A stretch of DNA of 64,000 nt from Xestospongia bergquistia (lineage: Eukaryota; Porifera; Demospongiae; Haplosclerida; Petrosiidae): positions 19,744,446 to 19,808,445 of the forward strand of contig OZ014411.1 of the NCBI GenBank assembly GCA_963965975.1. Direction: 5' to 3'. Made by a program: the position numbers and the translations under genes. The notes under the pieces are model-generated. The model worked only from the letters and a program-made list of their open reading frames with translations, was not told where the DNA came from and did no database searches. Numbering within the stretch: the first letter of the stretch is position 1; each line of letters begins with the position of its first letter. Of this stretch, positions 14,501-29,500 are shown piece by piece.

Positions 14501-17500
14501 CGGGAGTGCTGTGGTTGATTTATAAACACGACCGGATGTGTTATAAGTGTTTTATAGTACGTTGCTAGGTGGCTGCTTGGCAACATCGTGACGTAATTGC
14601 AACGCACGACACACGTGTTTGTGAAAAGGCGACTGGATTCAAGCTTTTCATATAACGATATACACCAGATAGCAACAGATATAATGTTTTTGGAGGATAA
14701 AGCCCGCCGTCTTGTTTCCTGGTCTCTGCAATAAAAAGGCCTAGCCACTTACTCAAAATAGTGGGATCAGTGCTCTGTAACAACGCCTCTGGAACTTGTT
14801 CTTCTGGTACATAGCATTTCGAGCTTTACTCCATTCGTTATAATTTTTAACAGCCCACATAGTCGACTCTTGCGTGTTCTTTGGTTGGAACTGCACACTT
14901 AATATATCTTTCTCGCATTTACCCAGATATTGCACTGTGGTTTGTGATAATGCATTGTGGGCTGGGTGAGAATGTTTTAGTTGATTTAATACAGCCTTAT
15001 AATCATAGCAACCACCTAGCAACGTACTATAATATAAACCTAATTTATAACATCCTCAATTATGTACAAAGGCAGTTGTCAATATATAACTTATATTATA
15101 CTCACCCTGTTCTTCACATCAATGTGAACATTACAATTAAAAATAGCAGCAACAATATCAACATTGTTATGAAGAGCAGCAAAATGCAAAGCTGTGTCGT
15201 TGTTCTGAGAACACAAAGACAATATAACAAGTAAAATGTACAAATTACCTTTAATGTAGCAACAATGTAACTGGATTATTTAATTATATAATGACATTGA
15301 ATATCAGTGTACTTTAATGATAAAGTACATAGTATCTAACTTGTAATATTTATAATGTTGAATGTGACAAATGGATATGTATACCAATTTTAGCATTTTT
15401 ATTAATATTAAATCTACAGTAAGCCCTATCCTAATAGTTGTTAGTAATTCTGATATAGCAATTTGTATATGTAGCATGTAGGTACTCAGTTATTAATTTT
15501 AAACATTAACAAAACTTTTACACTTTATTCCAAAGAGTTGGTGTACAAACTTTATTACTGTATATACAACACCACACTTACATAACATTTAGTCACACTG
15601 AATGCAAGTTTAGAAAAATGTGCCAATGTAAAACATAGCATCACTCAATGGCCAGAATTTCCTTAAAATAGAACAACTTATACTTTAGTCTCAAATTTCC
15701 TGTTGAAGTTGTTCTTTTTATCTCATGTTGACTAATTACTTGTAATTTACATGTCATCAAGTTGTAGTAAGTGAAGCTCTTTTAATAGTTCATTACAGAA
15801 GGTAAAATATCACAACCTACTTTGTGAAGTAGTGCTACAACTTACATTATCTACAATGTCAACAGAACAGCCACTCTTAATCAGAAAAAGTGCAATATCT
15901 GTATGGTTCTTGCTAGCAGCAATCACGAGTGCTGTCTTCCCTTCCTATAATATAATATGTAATGAAAATAAAAAGATAAATACATAAATGATACTCCTTT
16001 TGTAATTTTTTGGTTTTGTTAATTATGAAAACATCTCAATCTCAACAAGAATGTTTAGTTTACATACAATAGAGATTTAGAATATAAAAGTTATAAAAAT
16101 ATTGAATTGCATACAATTACTACATTATATTATACTTACTTTCTATTATATTATATATTTTGTTACAAATGACTTATTATAACCTTAATTAGTAGTTTAT
16201 AATCTATGGTATAAGTAATAAAAACAGTTTAAAAATGGGTGTGGTTGCCAAAAAGCTACACTGTAATATAATCTACAAGTACAGATAGTCACATTCAATA
16301 TTGTGGCATATTAAAACTCATTGCTTACAATGCATGTTAGTAGTCAAAGCATGCAGATCAATTTTTTGGGTAAGTCTCATGAAACAATACAATAAAACAA
16401 TGAAAACAAATATACTCATACAGAAAACATGTATAGTCCAAAAAATCTTAGTTAGCACATGTACCTTGCCAACATTACCAACTCAATATCAAACCAATGC
16501 TAATGTATACATGAATACATAGTAAATTTGGCTGTTGTTAGTTTAGTATGTAAGAATAAATTATAGTTTATTTACTTCAATCACATACTTTGAATTTTAC
16601 ATGATAATATAAATTAGTTAGCACAAATGTCATAATAATAACTTCATAATAATATGACATGGACTTTGTTTTAATACAGATGTTTTCAATGTGAAATTTT
16701 TAGCATGGAAATTAAAGATAACAGAACCATTATTTTAATAGTATAAAAAATAAAAACTATCATTCAAACTTGCAAGGACATGACAAAACAATGAGCCATA
16801 ACATCAAACTTAATATTTCGTAAAAAGCATAAACTTTTCACCAAATGATATAGACTGTGATTTAAAATATAATTTCTGTCAAAGAGCAAGCTAGTTTTCA
16901 CGTTAATATTACCATCAAGTTCTTTGGACTACTACCTGATTGAGAATGTAGTATAAAAATAATATACACACTTGTCAATGTCAGGTAAAACATCTTTTAT
17001 CATTACAATGCTAATGCTTATTAAACAGTGATCTTCCGGTCATAGCTTCTGATTACCAAAAAAACTGATTTTTATTATTATTTAAATTACCTTGGTAGTG
17101 ACAGTGTTGATATCAACACCATTATCAACTAATGCTTTAACAATGGCTGTGTGGCAGTACAAATATTGCATTGAACGATGTAAACTGATTTACTTGGTGG
17201 CTACTAGGAGGAAGATATAAGTAATCTTTACAAGGACATGCTTATTTTCCAGTATTATAATAGAGATACTAAATGAAACATGGCATTATAGAAGCTAAGG
17301 ATTACTCCACAATGGACTGCATTTACCCTAAAAATATGTATATTACTTTCAACACAGCCAGACATTCAGGTGGATATCAGTGGGTTGTCCTGATATTCTT
17401 AAACAACAGGTGAAGAAGGTCATATTCATGTACACATTATTTTGCATCTTTTCTTGTCTACTAATGAATCTTATAATCAAAGCATTCTTAATTGAGAACT

Positions 17501-20500
17501 ACTTCAAAATATTATAACATTAGTTCAGTACATGATGTAACAAAACCTTATGACACTATGAAATGGACTACATTAGATTATGACATTCACTATTTTTCAT
17601 GATTTTAAAATCACTTCTTCCTTCAATACTATGTCAAGTAATGTTGATAACATTTAAGAAATGAGTAGTAATACAATATTTACAATAACAAACAAATAGA
17701 TACTTACATTGTCAACAAGATTTAGATTGGCTCCTCTCTCTATTAACATCAAAACAATGTTTTTGTGTCCCTTCATTGTTGCTATCATGACAGGACTAGA
17801 TCCTTCCTAAGAATTATCATAATAAACATGATAATATATAACAATCAGTATAGATAGGTATCATAACAGTTGTATATTATCTATATTACATACACATACT
17901 GCTGTACATGTATTATATTGGAATCATCATATAGCTAAAATAAAGTACTAACAAAATATGTGTAACTGATGTACTTACCAGCTATTAAGTTATGGTAACA
18001 AATAATCACAGCATCATAAAATAGAAGGAAAACAATACAGTAAACAAAGTAATCAAAATAATAACAATTAAACTGCATACACATACAAATTATACAACAG
18101 TAAACAAAGTAATAACAAGAGTATAATTCAATAACAATCCCATAATTTTGTTTAGGAAGATAAAGACTTTACAGTCAAAAACTGACTACAAAAGTACAGG
18201 TTTGATAGACACATCGACAATTAGCATACCAATAGATATGGAAGACTAAAGGCAAATATATAGCATATATACATTACAAATTGTACTACATTATATCATA
18301 CTTACCACCTATTAAATTATGAAGAACACATTCAGATAACATACAATCCCCACCATCATAAAAGTACAGACAAAAATAATAAAGTAAACAAAGTAATAAA
18401 TATTGAATTGCGTACAATTACAAATTACACTACATTTTATCATACTTACTCTCTATTATATTATGAAGGAAACATTCAGATAATATACAATCCCTCCATC
18501 ATAAAAGTACAGACAAAAATAATACAGTAAACAAAGTAATAAATATTGAATTTCATACAAGTATAAATTACACTACATTATTTTATCATACATTTTATCA
18601 TACTTACTCTCTATTATATTATGAAGGAAACATTCAGATAATATACAATCCCTCCATCATAAAAGTACAGACAAAAATAATACAGTAAACAAAGTAATAA
18701 ATATTGAATTGCGTACAATTACAAATTACACTACATTATATCAGACTTACTTTCTATTATATTATGAAGGATACATTCAGATAACATACAATCCCACCAT
18801 CATAAAAGTACAGACAAAAAGAATACAGTAAACAAAGTAATAAATATTGAATTGCGTACAATTACAAATTACACTACATTATATCAGACTTACTCTCTAT
18901 TATATTATGAAGGATACATTCAGATAACATACAATCCCACCATCATAAAAGTACAGACAAAAAGAATACAGTAAACAAAGTAATAAATATTGAATTACAT
19001 ACAATTACAAATTGTACTACATTATATCATACTTACCCACTATTATATTATAAAGGACATATTCAGATAGCATATAATCACACCATCATAAAAGTACAAA
19101 CAAAAACAATACAGTAAACAAAGTAATAAATATTGAATCACATACAATAACAAATTGTACTACATTATATTATACTTACCTCCTATTATATTATGAAGGA
19201 CATATTCAGATAACATTCAATCACACCACCATAAAAATAGAGACAAAAGCAATACAGTAAACAAAGTAATAAATATTGAATTGTTTACAATTACAAATTG
19301 TACTACATTATATTATACTTACCAGCTATTATATTATAAAGGACATATTTAGATAACATACAATCACACCACCACAAAAATTGAGACAAAAGCAATACAG
19401 TAAACAAAGTAATAAATATTGAATTATTTACAATTAAAAATTGTATTACATTATATCATACTTACTTCCTATTATATTATAAAGGACATATCCAGATAAT
19501 ATATAATCACACCATAATAAAAGTACAAACAAAAACAATACAGTAAACAAAGTAAATAAATAATGAATTACATACAATTACAAATTGTACTACATTATAT
19601 CATACTTACTTCCTATTATAAAGGACATATTCAGATAACATTCAATACCCACCACCATAAAAGTACAGACAAAAACAATGCAGTAAACAAAGTTATAAAA
19701 ATATTGAATTGCATACAATTACAAATTGTACTACATTATATCATACTTACCAGCTATAATATTATAAAGGACATATTCAGATAACATAAAATATCACCAT
19801 CATAAAAGTAGAAACAAAAACAATACAGTAAACAAAGTTATAAATATTGAATTGTTTACAATTACAAATTGTACTAAATTATATCATACTTACCAGCTAT
19901 TATATTATAAAGGACATATTTAGATAATATACAATCACACCATCATAAAAGTACAAATAAAAACAATACAGTAAATAAAGTAATAAATATTAAGTTGCAT
20001 ACAATTACAAATTGTATTACATTATATCATACTTACCAGCTATTATATTATAAAGGACATATTCAGATAATATACAATCACACCATCATAAAAGTACAAA
20101 CAAAAACAATACAGTAAACAAAGTAATAAATATTAAGTTGCATACAATTACAAATTGTATTACATTATATCATACTTACCAGCTATTATTGTATAAAGGA
20201 CATATTCAGATAACATACAATCCCCACAACCATAAAATACAGAAAAAACAATACAGTAAACAAAGTAATAATTATTAAATTACATTATATTAAGCTACAA
20301 TTGTAAATTTAACAACTTTTGTTAACATATTATTCAATGAAACAATCATTTAATTTAATATGTACTACCTACATTTTGAATTGTTCATAACATGTACAGT
20401 TCCTCACTTTATAAAATTACATACTATCACTTTACATTAATGGAACTATGACATATAACAAAATTGTTTTTTAAAATGATTAAAAAACAGTAAATATTCC

Positions 20501-23500
20501 TTAGTAAATCTTTTATCAAATATCAATTGACATTTATCTTAAAGATACATTTATATTATTTTTACTATGCTAGTGTACATGTTAATACTAATATCAACTT
20601 CTTTGGACTACTACCTAATTGGGAATTTTGTACAATTATAATACATAAAAACTTGTCAATGTCAGGTAAAACATCTTTTATCATTATAATACTAATCATT
20701 ATTAAACAGTGATCTCCCAGTCATAGCTTTCACATTAAAAAAAACACTCATTTTTATTATTATTTAAATTACCTTAGTAGTGACAGTGTTGATATCAGCA
20801 CCATTATCAACTAATGCTTCAACAATGGCTGTGTGGCCTCCATATGATGCAAAATGAAGAGCCGTCCACCCAGCCTATTATAACAGAAAAAACAAACAAA
20901 CAGTCTGATCAATGGACATCAATATTGCTATAATTATATGTAGCTTTGAAGTTTAAAGTAAAACACAACATTAAACAATGTAAACTCATTTAGTTAGTGG
21001 CTACTAGGAGGCAGATATAAGCACTCTTTACAAGGATATTGTCCTAAACAAGACTTTCATTGTTGAAAAATATCAAACAAAAAATTAAAGTTTAAGGAAC
21101 TGATGTTTCATAAGATAGGCTTTATTACTAGATATGTGTGTACACTTTAACCAATTATTAATGATAGATGTAGATGTCAAATGAAGATATTACCTGACAC
21201 AAACGTTATAACAAAATTATCCCAACTACACAACATCACTTTGTTCAATTCTAATATGCTCATGATGATATTCTTTGTTTTGGTATACTCCTATATTTAG
21301 ACTTAGTCCTACATGATTGTATTTATGTTGTTAACTGACATCCATGCATGTTTAATTTCCAGTATTATAATAGAGATACTAAATGAAACATGGCATTATA
21401 GGAGCTAAGACTTACTCCACAATGGACTGCATTTAGCCTAATAATATGTATGTTACTTTCAATACAGCCAGACATTCAGGTGGATATTGGTGGATTGTCC
21501 TGATATTCTTAAACAACAGGTGAACAAGGTCATATTCATGTACAAATTATTTTGCATCTTTTCTTGTCTACTAATCAATCTTATGATCAAAGCATTCTTA
21601 ATTGAGAACTACTTCAAAATATTATAATATTAGTTCTGTACATGATGTAAAAAAACCTTATGACACTATGAAATGTACTACATTAGATTATGACATTCAT
21701 GATTATGACATTCATGATTTTAAAATCACTTCTTTCTTCAATACTATGTCAAGTAATGTTGATAACATTTAAGAAATGAGTAGTAATACAATATTTACAA
21801 TAACAAACAAATAGATACTTACATTGTCAACAAGATTTAGATTGGCTCCTCTCTCTATTAACATCAAAACAATGTCTCTGTGTCCCCTCATTGTTGCTAT
21901 CATGACAGGACTAGATCCTTCCTAATAATTATCATAATAAAAATGATAATATATAACAATCAGTATATATAGGTATCATAACAGTTGTATATTATCTATA
22001 TTTACAATAACAAACAAATACATACTAACTTTGTTAACAAGATTTAGATTGGCTCCTCTCTCTATTAACATCAAAACAATGTCTTTGTATCCCCTCATTG
22101 TTGCTATCATGACAGGACTAGATCCTTTCTAATAATTATCATAATAAACATGATAATATATAACAATCAGTATAGATAGGTATCATAACAGTTGTATATT
22201 ATCTATATTACATACACATATTGCTGTACATGTATTATATTGTAATCATGATATAGCTAAAATGAAGTACTAACAAAATATGTGTAACTGATGTAAATAA
22301 AGTAAAGATACACAATGATCAAATATAATGTACACATCTAATAACAAGAAGATAATCAACAACTTGACTTTAGAGATAAAACATCTCAATAGCAATGACT
22401 TTGTTATATCTTCTCTAATAGTTAACTACCAGTCTTAGCTTTAAAATTGTTCTAAATTAGATAATACTTACCAGCTATTAAGTTATCAAGATCATGGTAA
22501 AAAATAATCACAGCATCATAAAATAGAAGGAAAAACAATACAGTAAACAAAGTAATCAAAATAATAACAATTAAACTACATATACATACAAATTATACAA
22601 CAGTAAATAAAGTATTAACAAGATTATAATTCAATAATCATCCTATAATTTTGTTTTGGAAGATAAAAACTTTACAGTCAAAAAAACTGACTACAAAAAT
22701 ACAGACTTGATAGAGATATGGACAATTAGCATAGCAATGAATATCGAAGACTATATAGGCAGAGAAGCAAGATAGTAACAAACTTCAAACTATTGAAATA
22801 TCATTAATTGTACACACTATCACTGTTAGTGGTATGTAATTCATTGGTTGCCACGTCCCTCATCAATTAATGTATGTAGTTTAATTTATACACAGTTTAA
22901 AAAACCACATACAACAACAAAATAAAACGAAACATCAACATATCAATATATATATAGATTACAAATTGTACTACATTATGTCATACTTACCACCTTTTAT
23001 ATTATAAAGGACATATTCAGATAACATACAATCCCCACCACCATAAAAGTACAGACAAAAACAATGCAGTAAACAGAATAACAAATGTTGAATTGTATAC
23101 AATTACAAATTGTACTACATTATATCATACTTACCCACTATTATATTATAAAGGACATATTCAGATAACATACAATCCCCAACATCATAAAAGTACAAAC
23201 AAAAACAATACAGTAAGTAAACAAAGTAAATAAATATTGAATTACATACAATTACAAATTGTACTACATTATATCATACTTACCCACTATTATATTATAA
23301 AGGACATATTCAGATAACATACAATCCCCACCATAATAAAAGTATACACAAAAACAATACAGTAAACAGAGTAACAAATATTGAATTGTTTACAATTAAA
23401 AATTGTACTACATTATATCATACTTACCCTCTATTATATTATGAAGGATACATTCAGATAACATAAAATACCACCATCATAAAAGTAGACACAAAAACAA

Positions 23501-26500
23501 TACAGTAAACAAAGTTATAAATATTGAATTGTTTACAATTAAAAATTGTACTACATTATATCATACTTACCAACTATTATATTATAAAGGACATATTCAG
23601 ATAACATACAATCCCCACCACCATAAAAGTACAGACAAAAACAATGCAGTAAATAGAATAACAAATGTTGAATTGTATACAATTACAAATTGTACTACAT
23701 TATATTATACTTACTTCCTATTATATTATGAAGGACATATTCAGATAACATACAATCCCACCATCATAAAAGTACATACAAAACAATGCAGTAAACAGAA
23801 TAACAAATGTTGAATTGTATACAATTACAAATTGTACTACATTTTATTATACTTACTTCCTATTATATTATGAAGGACACATTCAGATAACATACAATAC
23901 CCACCATAATAAAAGTATAGACAAAATCAATACAGTAAACAAAGTAACAAATATTAAATTACATTATATTAAGCTACAATTGTAAATTTAACAACCTTTA
24001 TAACATACTATTCAATGAGACAATCATTTAATTTAATGTGTACTACCTACATTTTGAATTGTTCATAACATGTACAGTTCTTCACTTTATAAAATTACAT
24101 ACTATCACTTTACATTAATGAAACTATGACATATAACAAAATTGTTTTTTAAAATGATTAAAAAACAGTAAATATTCATTAGTAAATCTTTTCTCAAATA
24201 TCAATTGACATTTATCTTAAAGATACATTTATATTATTTTTACTATGATAGTGTACATGTTAATACTAATATCAACTTCTTTGCACTACTAATGCAGTAA
24301 CAAAGTAATAAATATTAAGTTGCATACAATTACAAATTTGACTACATTATATCATACTTACCCACTATTTTAGTATAAAGGACATATTCAGATAACATAC
24401 AGTCCCCACCACCATAAAAGTACAGACAAAAAAAAAGCAGTAAACAAAGTAATAAATATTAAGTTGCATACAATTACAAATTGTACAACATTATACCATA
24501 CTTACTTTCTATTATATTACATTCAGATAACATTCAATACCCACAATCATAAAAGTACAGATGGAAACAATACAGTAAACAGAGTAACAAATGTTGAATT
24601 GAATACAATTACAAATTGTACTAAATTATATCATACTTACTTCCTATTATATTATAAAGGACATATTCAGATAACATACAGTCCCCACCACCATAAACGT
24701 ACAGACAAAACCAATTCATAAACAAAGTAATAAATATTAGGTTGCGTACAATTACAAATTGTACTACATTATACCATACTTACTTTCTATTATAGTATAA
24801 AGGACATTTTCAGATAACATACAATTCCCACCACCATAAAATACAGACAAAACCAATGCAGTAAACAAAGTAATAAATATTAAGTTGCATACAATTACAA
24901 ATTGTACTACATAATACTATACTTACTTTCTATTATAGTATAAAGGACATATTCAGATAACATACAATCCCCACAACCATAAAATACAGAAAAAACAATA
25001 CAGTAAACAAAGTAATAATTATTAAATTACATTATATTAAGCTACAATTGTAAATTTAACAACTTTTGTTAACATACTATTCAATGAAAGAATCATTTAA
25101 TTTAATATGTACTACCTATGTTTTGGATTGTTCATAACATGTACAGTTCCTCACTTTATAAAATTACATACTGTCACTTTACATTAATGGAACTATGACA
25201 TATAACAAAATTATTTTTTAAAATGATTAAAAAACAGTAAATATTCATTAGTAAATCTTTTATCAAATATCAATTGACATTTATCTTAAAGATACATTTA
25301 TATTATTTTTACTATGATAGTGTACATGTTAATACTAACATCAACTTCTTTGGACTACTACCTAATTGGGAATTTTGTACAATTATAATACATAAATACT
25401 TGTCAATGTCAGGTAAAACATCTTTTATCATTATAATACTAATCATTATTAAACAGTGATCTCCCAGTCATAGCTTTCACATTTAAAAAAACATATTATT
25501 TAAATTACCTTAGTAGTGACAGTGTTGATATCAGCACCATTATCAACTAATGCTTCAACAATGTCTGTGTGGCCTTCATTTGATGCAATGTGAAGAACCG
25601 TCCACCCATCCTATTATAACAGATAAAACAAACAAACAATCTGATCAATGGACATCAATATTGCTATGATTATATGTAGCTTTGAAGTTTAAAGTACAAA
25701 CACAACATTAAATAATGTAAAGTCATTTAGTTGGTAGCTACTAGGAGGAAGATGTAAGCACTCTTTACAAGGATATTGTCCTAAACAAGACTTTCATTGT
25801 TCATGATGATATTCTTTGTTTTGGTATACTCCTATATTTACACTTAGTCCTGCATGGTAGTATTCATGTTGTTAACTGACATCCTTACATGTTTAATTTC
25901 CAGTATTATAATAGAGATACTAAATGAAACATGGCATTATAGGAGCTAAGGATTACTCCACAATGACCTGCATTTAGCCTAATAATATGTATGTTACTTT
26001 CAATACAGCCAGACATTCAGGTGGATATCGGTGGGTTGTCCTGATATTCTTAAACAACAGGTGAACAAGGTCATATTCATGTACACATTATTTTGCATCT
26101 TTTCTTGTCTACTAATCAATCTTATGATCAAAGCATTCTTAATTGAGAACTACTTCATAATATTATAATATTAGTTCAGTACATGATGTAACAAAACCTT
26201 ATGACACTATAAAATGGACTACATTTAGATTCTGACATTTGCTAAATTTAATCTTTTAAAAATTACTTCTGCCTTCAATACTATGTCAGGTCATCTTGAT
26301 AACATTTAAGAAATGAGTAGTTATACAATATTTGCAATAACAAACAAATACATACTTACTTTGTCAACAAGATTTAGATTGGCTTCTCTTTCTAATAACA
26401 TCAAAACGATGTCTTTGTGTCCATTCATTGTTGCTAACATGACAGGACTAGATCCTTCCTAAGAATTATCATAATAAACATGATAATATATAACAATCAA

Positions 26501-29500
26501 TATAAATAGGTATCATAACAATTGTATATTATCTATATTATTAATTACTGCAGTACATGTATTATATTGTAATCATCATATAGCTAAAATAAAGTAATAA
26601 CAAAATATGTGTAACTGATGTAAATAAAGTAAAGATACACAATGTTCAAATATAATGTACACATCTAATAACAAGAAGATAATCAACAACTTGACATTAG
26701 AGATAAAACATCACAATAGCAATAACTTTGTTATATCTTCTCTAATAGTTAACTACCAGTCTTAGTAATAACAAGATTATAATTCAATAATCATCCTATA
26801 ATTTTGTTTTGGAAGATAAAAACTTTACAGTCAAAAAAACTGACTACAAAAATACAGACTTGATCGAGATATGGACAATTAGCATAGCAATGGATATCAA
26901 AGACTATATAGGCAGAGAAGCAAGATAGTAACAAACTTCAAACCATTGAAATATCATTAATTGTACACACTATCACTGTTAGTGGTATGTAATTCATTGG
27001 TTGCCATGTCCCTAACCAATTAATGTATGTAGTTTAATTTGTACACAGTTTAAAAAAACAAATACAACAACAAAATAAAACGAAACATCAAAATATTGAT
27101 ATATATATAGATTACAAATTGTACTACATTATATCATACTTACCATCTATTATATTATAAAGGACATATTCAGATAAAAGATACATTCAGATAACATTCA
27201 ATCACACCACCATAGAAATAGAGATAAAAACAATACAGATAACAAAGTAATAAATATTGAACTGTATAAAATTAGAATTTTTACTACATTATATCATACT
27301 TACCACCTATTATATTATAAAAGATACATTCAGATAACATTCAATCACACCAACATAAAAATAGAGATAATAAAATACAGTTAACAATGCAATAAACATT
27401 GAATTGCTTAAAATTACAAATTGTACTACATTATATCATACTTACTTCCTATTATATTATAAGAGGTACATTCAGATAACATTCAATCACACCAACATAA
27501 AATTAGAGATAAAAGCAATACAATTAACAATGTAATAAACATTGAATTGCTTACAATTATAAATTGTACTACATTATATCATACTTACATCCTATTATAG
27601 TATGAAAGATACATTCAGATAACATTCAATCACACCACCATAAAAATAGAGATAAAAACAATATAGTTAACAATGTAATAAACATTGAAGTGCTTACAAT
27701 TATAAATTGTACTACATTATATCATACTTACCACCTATTATATTATAAAAGATACATTCAGATAACATTCAATCACACCACCATAAAAATAGAGATAAAA
27801 ACAATACAGTTAACAACGTAATAAACATTGAATTGCTTACAATTATAAATTGTACTACATTATATCATACTTACATCCTATTATAGTATAAAAGATACAT
27901 TCAGATAACATTCAATCACACCACCATAAAAATAGAGATAAAAACAATATAGTTAACAATGTAATAAACATTGAATTGCTTACAATTTCAAATTGTGCTA
28001 CATTATATCATACTTACCCACTATTATATTATAAAAGATACATTCAGATAACATTCAATCACACCACCATAAAAATAAAGATAAAAACAATACAGCAAAC
28101 AAAGTAATAAATATTGAATTGCATACAATTACAAATTGTACTACACTATATCATACTTACCCACTATTATAGTATAAAGGACATATTCAGATAACATACA
28201 ATCCCCACCATAATAAAATACAGACAAAACCAATGCAGTAAACAAAGTAATAAATATTAAGTTGCATACAATTACAAATTGTACTACATTATACCATACT
28301 TACTTTCTATTATAGTATAAAGGACATATTCAGATAACATACAATTCCCACCACCATAAAATACAGACAAAACCAATGCAGTAAACAAAGTAATAAATAT
28401 TAAGTTGCATACAATTACAAATTGTACTACATTATACCATACTTACTTTCTATTATAGTATAAAGGACATATTCAGATAACATACAATTCCCACCACCAT
28501 AAAATACAGACAAAACCAATGCAGTAAACAAAGTAATAAATATTAAGTTGCATACAATTACAAATTGTACTACATTATACCATACTTACTTTCTATTATA
28601 GTATAAAGGACATATTCAGATAACATACAATACCCACCATCATAGAAGTAAAGACAAAAACAATACAGTAAACAAAGCAATAATTATTAAATTGCATTAT
28701 ATTAAGCTACAATTGTAAATTTAACAACGTTTGTTAACATACTATACAATGAAACAATCATTTAATTTAATATGTACTACCTACATTTTAAATTGTTCAT
28801 AACATGTACAGTTCCTCACTTTATAAAATTACAAAATTGTTTTTTAAATTGATTAAAAAACAGTAAATATTCATTAGTAAATCTTTTCTCAAATATCAAT
28901 TGACATTTATCTTAAAGATACATTTATATTATTTTTACTATGATAGTGTACATGTTAATACTAATATCAACTTCTTTGCACTACTAATGCAGTAACAAAG
29001 TAATAAATATTAAGTTGCATACAATTACAAATTTGACTACATTATATCATACTTACCCACTATTTTAGTATAAAGGACATATTCAGATAACATACAGTCC
29101 CCACCACCATAAAAGTACAGACAAAAAAAAAGCAGTAAACAAAGTAATAAATATTAAGTTGCATACAATTACAAATTGTACAACATTATACCATACTTAC
29201 TTTCTATTATATTACATTCAGATAACATTCAATACCCACAATCATAAAAGTACAGATGGAAACAATACAGTAAACAGAGTAACAAATGTTGAATTGAATA
29301 CAATTACAAATTGTACTAAATTATATCATACTTACTTCCTATTATATTATAAAGGACATATTCAGATAACATACAGTCCCCACCACCATAAATGTACAGA
29401 CAAAACCAATTCATAAACAAAATAATAAATTTTAGGTTGCGTACAATTACAAATTGTACTACATTATACCATACTTACTTTCTATTATAGTATAAAGGAC

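Larger units (their letters stand above)
11755..17660. repeat. Tandem duplication with ~3.2-kb offset
   Basis: About 11.76-14.36 kb and 15.03-17.66 kb align throughout, exons and introns, at an offset of 3212-3215 bp that rises to about 3283 bp after the solo minisatellite insertion. Between them lies the TIR element and a short piece resembling 12.17-12.24 kb. Confidence 0.8.

Noticed and set aside
14881-15234. 117-codon plus-strand frame
   Set aside because: It crosses the TIR element boundary and lies opposite an ankyrin exon; a shadow frame.
23529-24721. Plus-strand frames with repeated YKGHIQITYNP-like strings
   Set aside because: They are read-through of the 143-bp minisatellite in the strand opposite to the gene.
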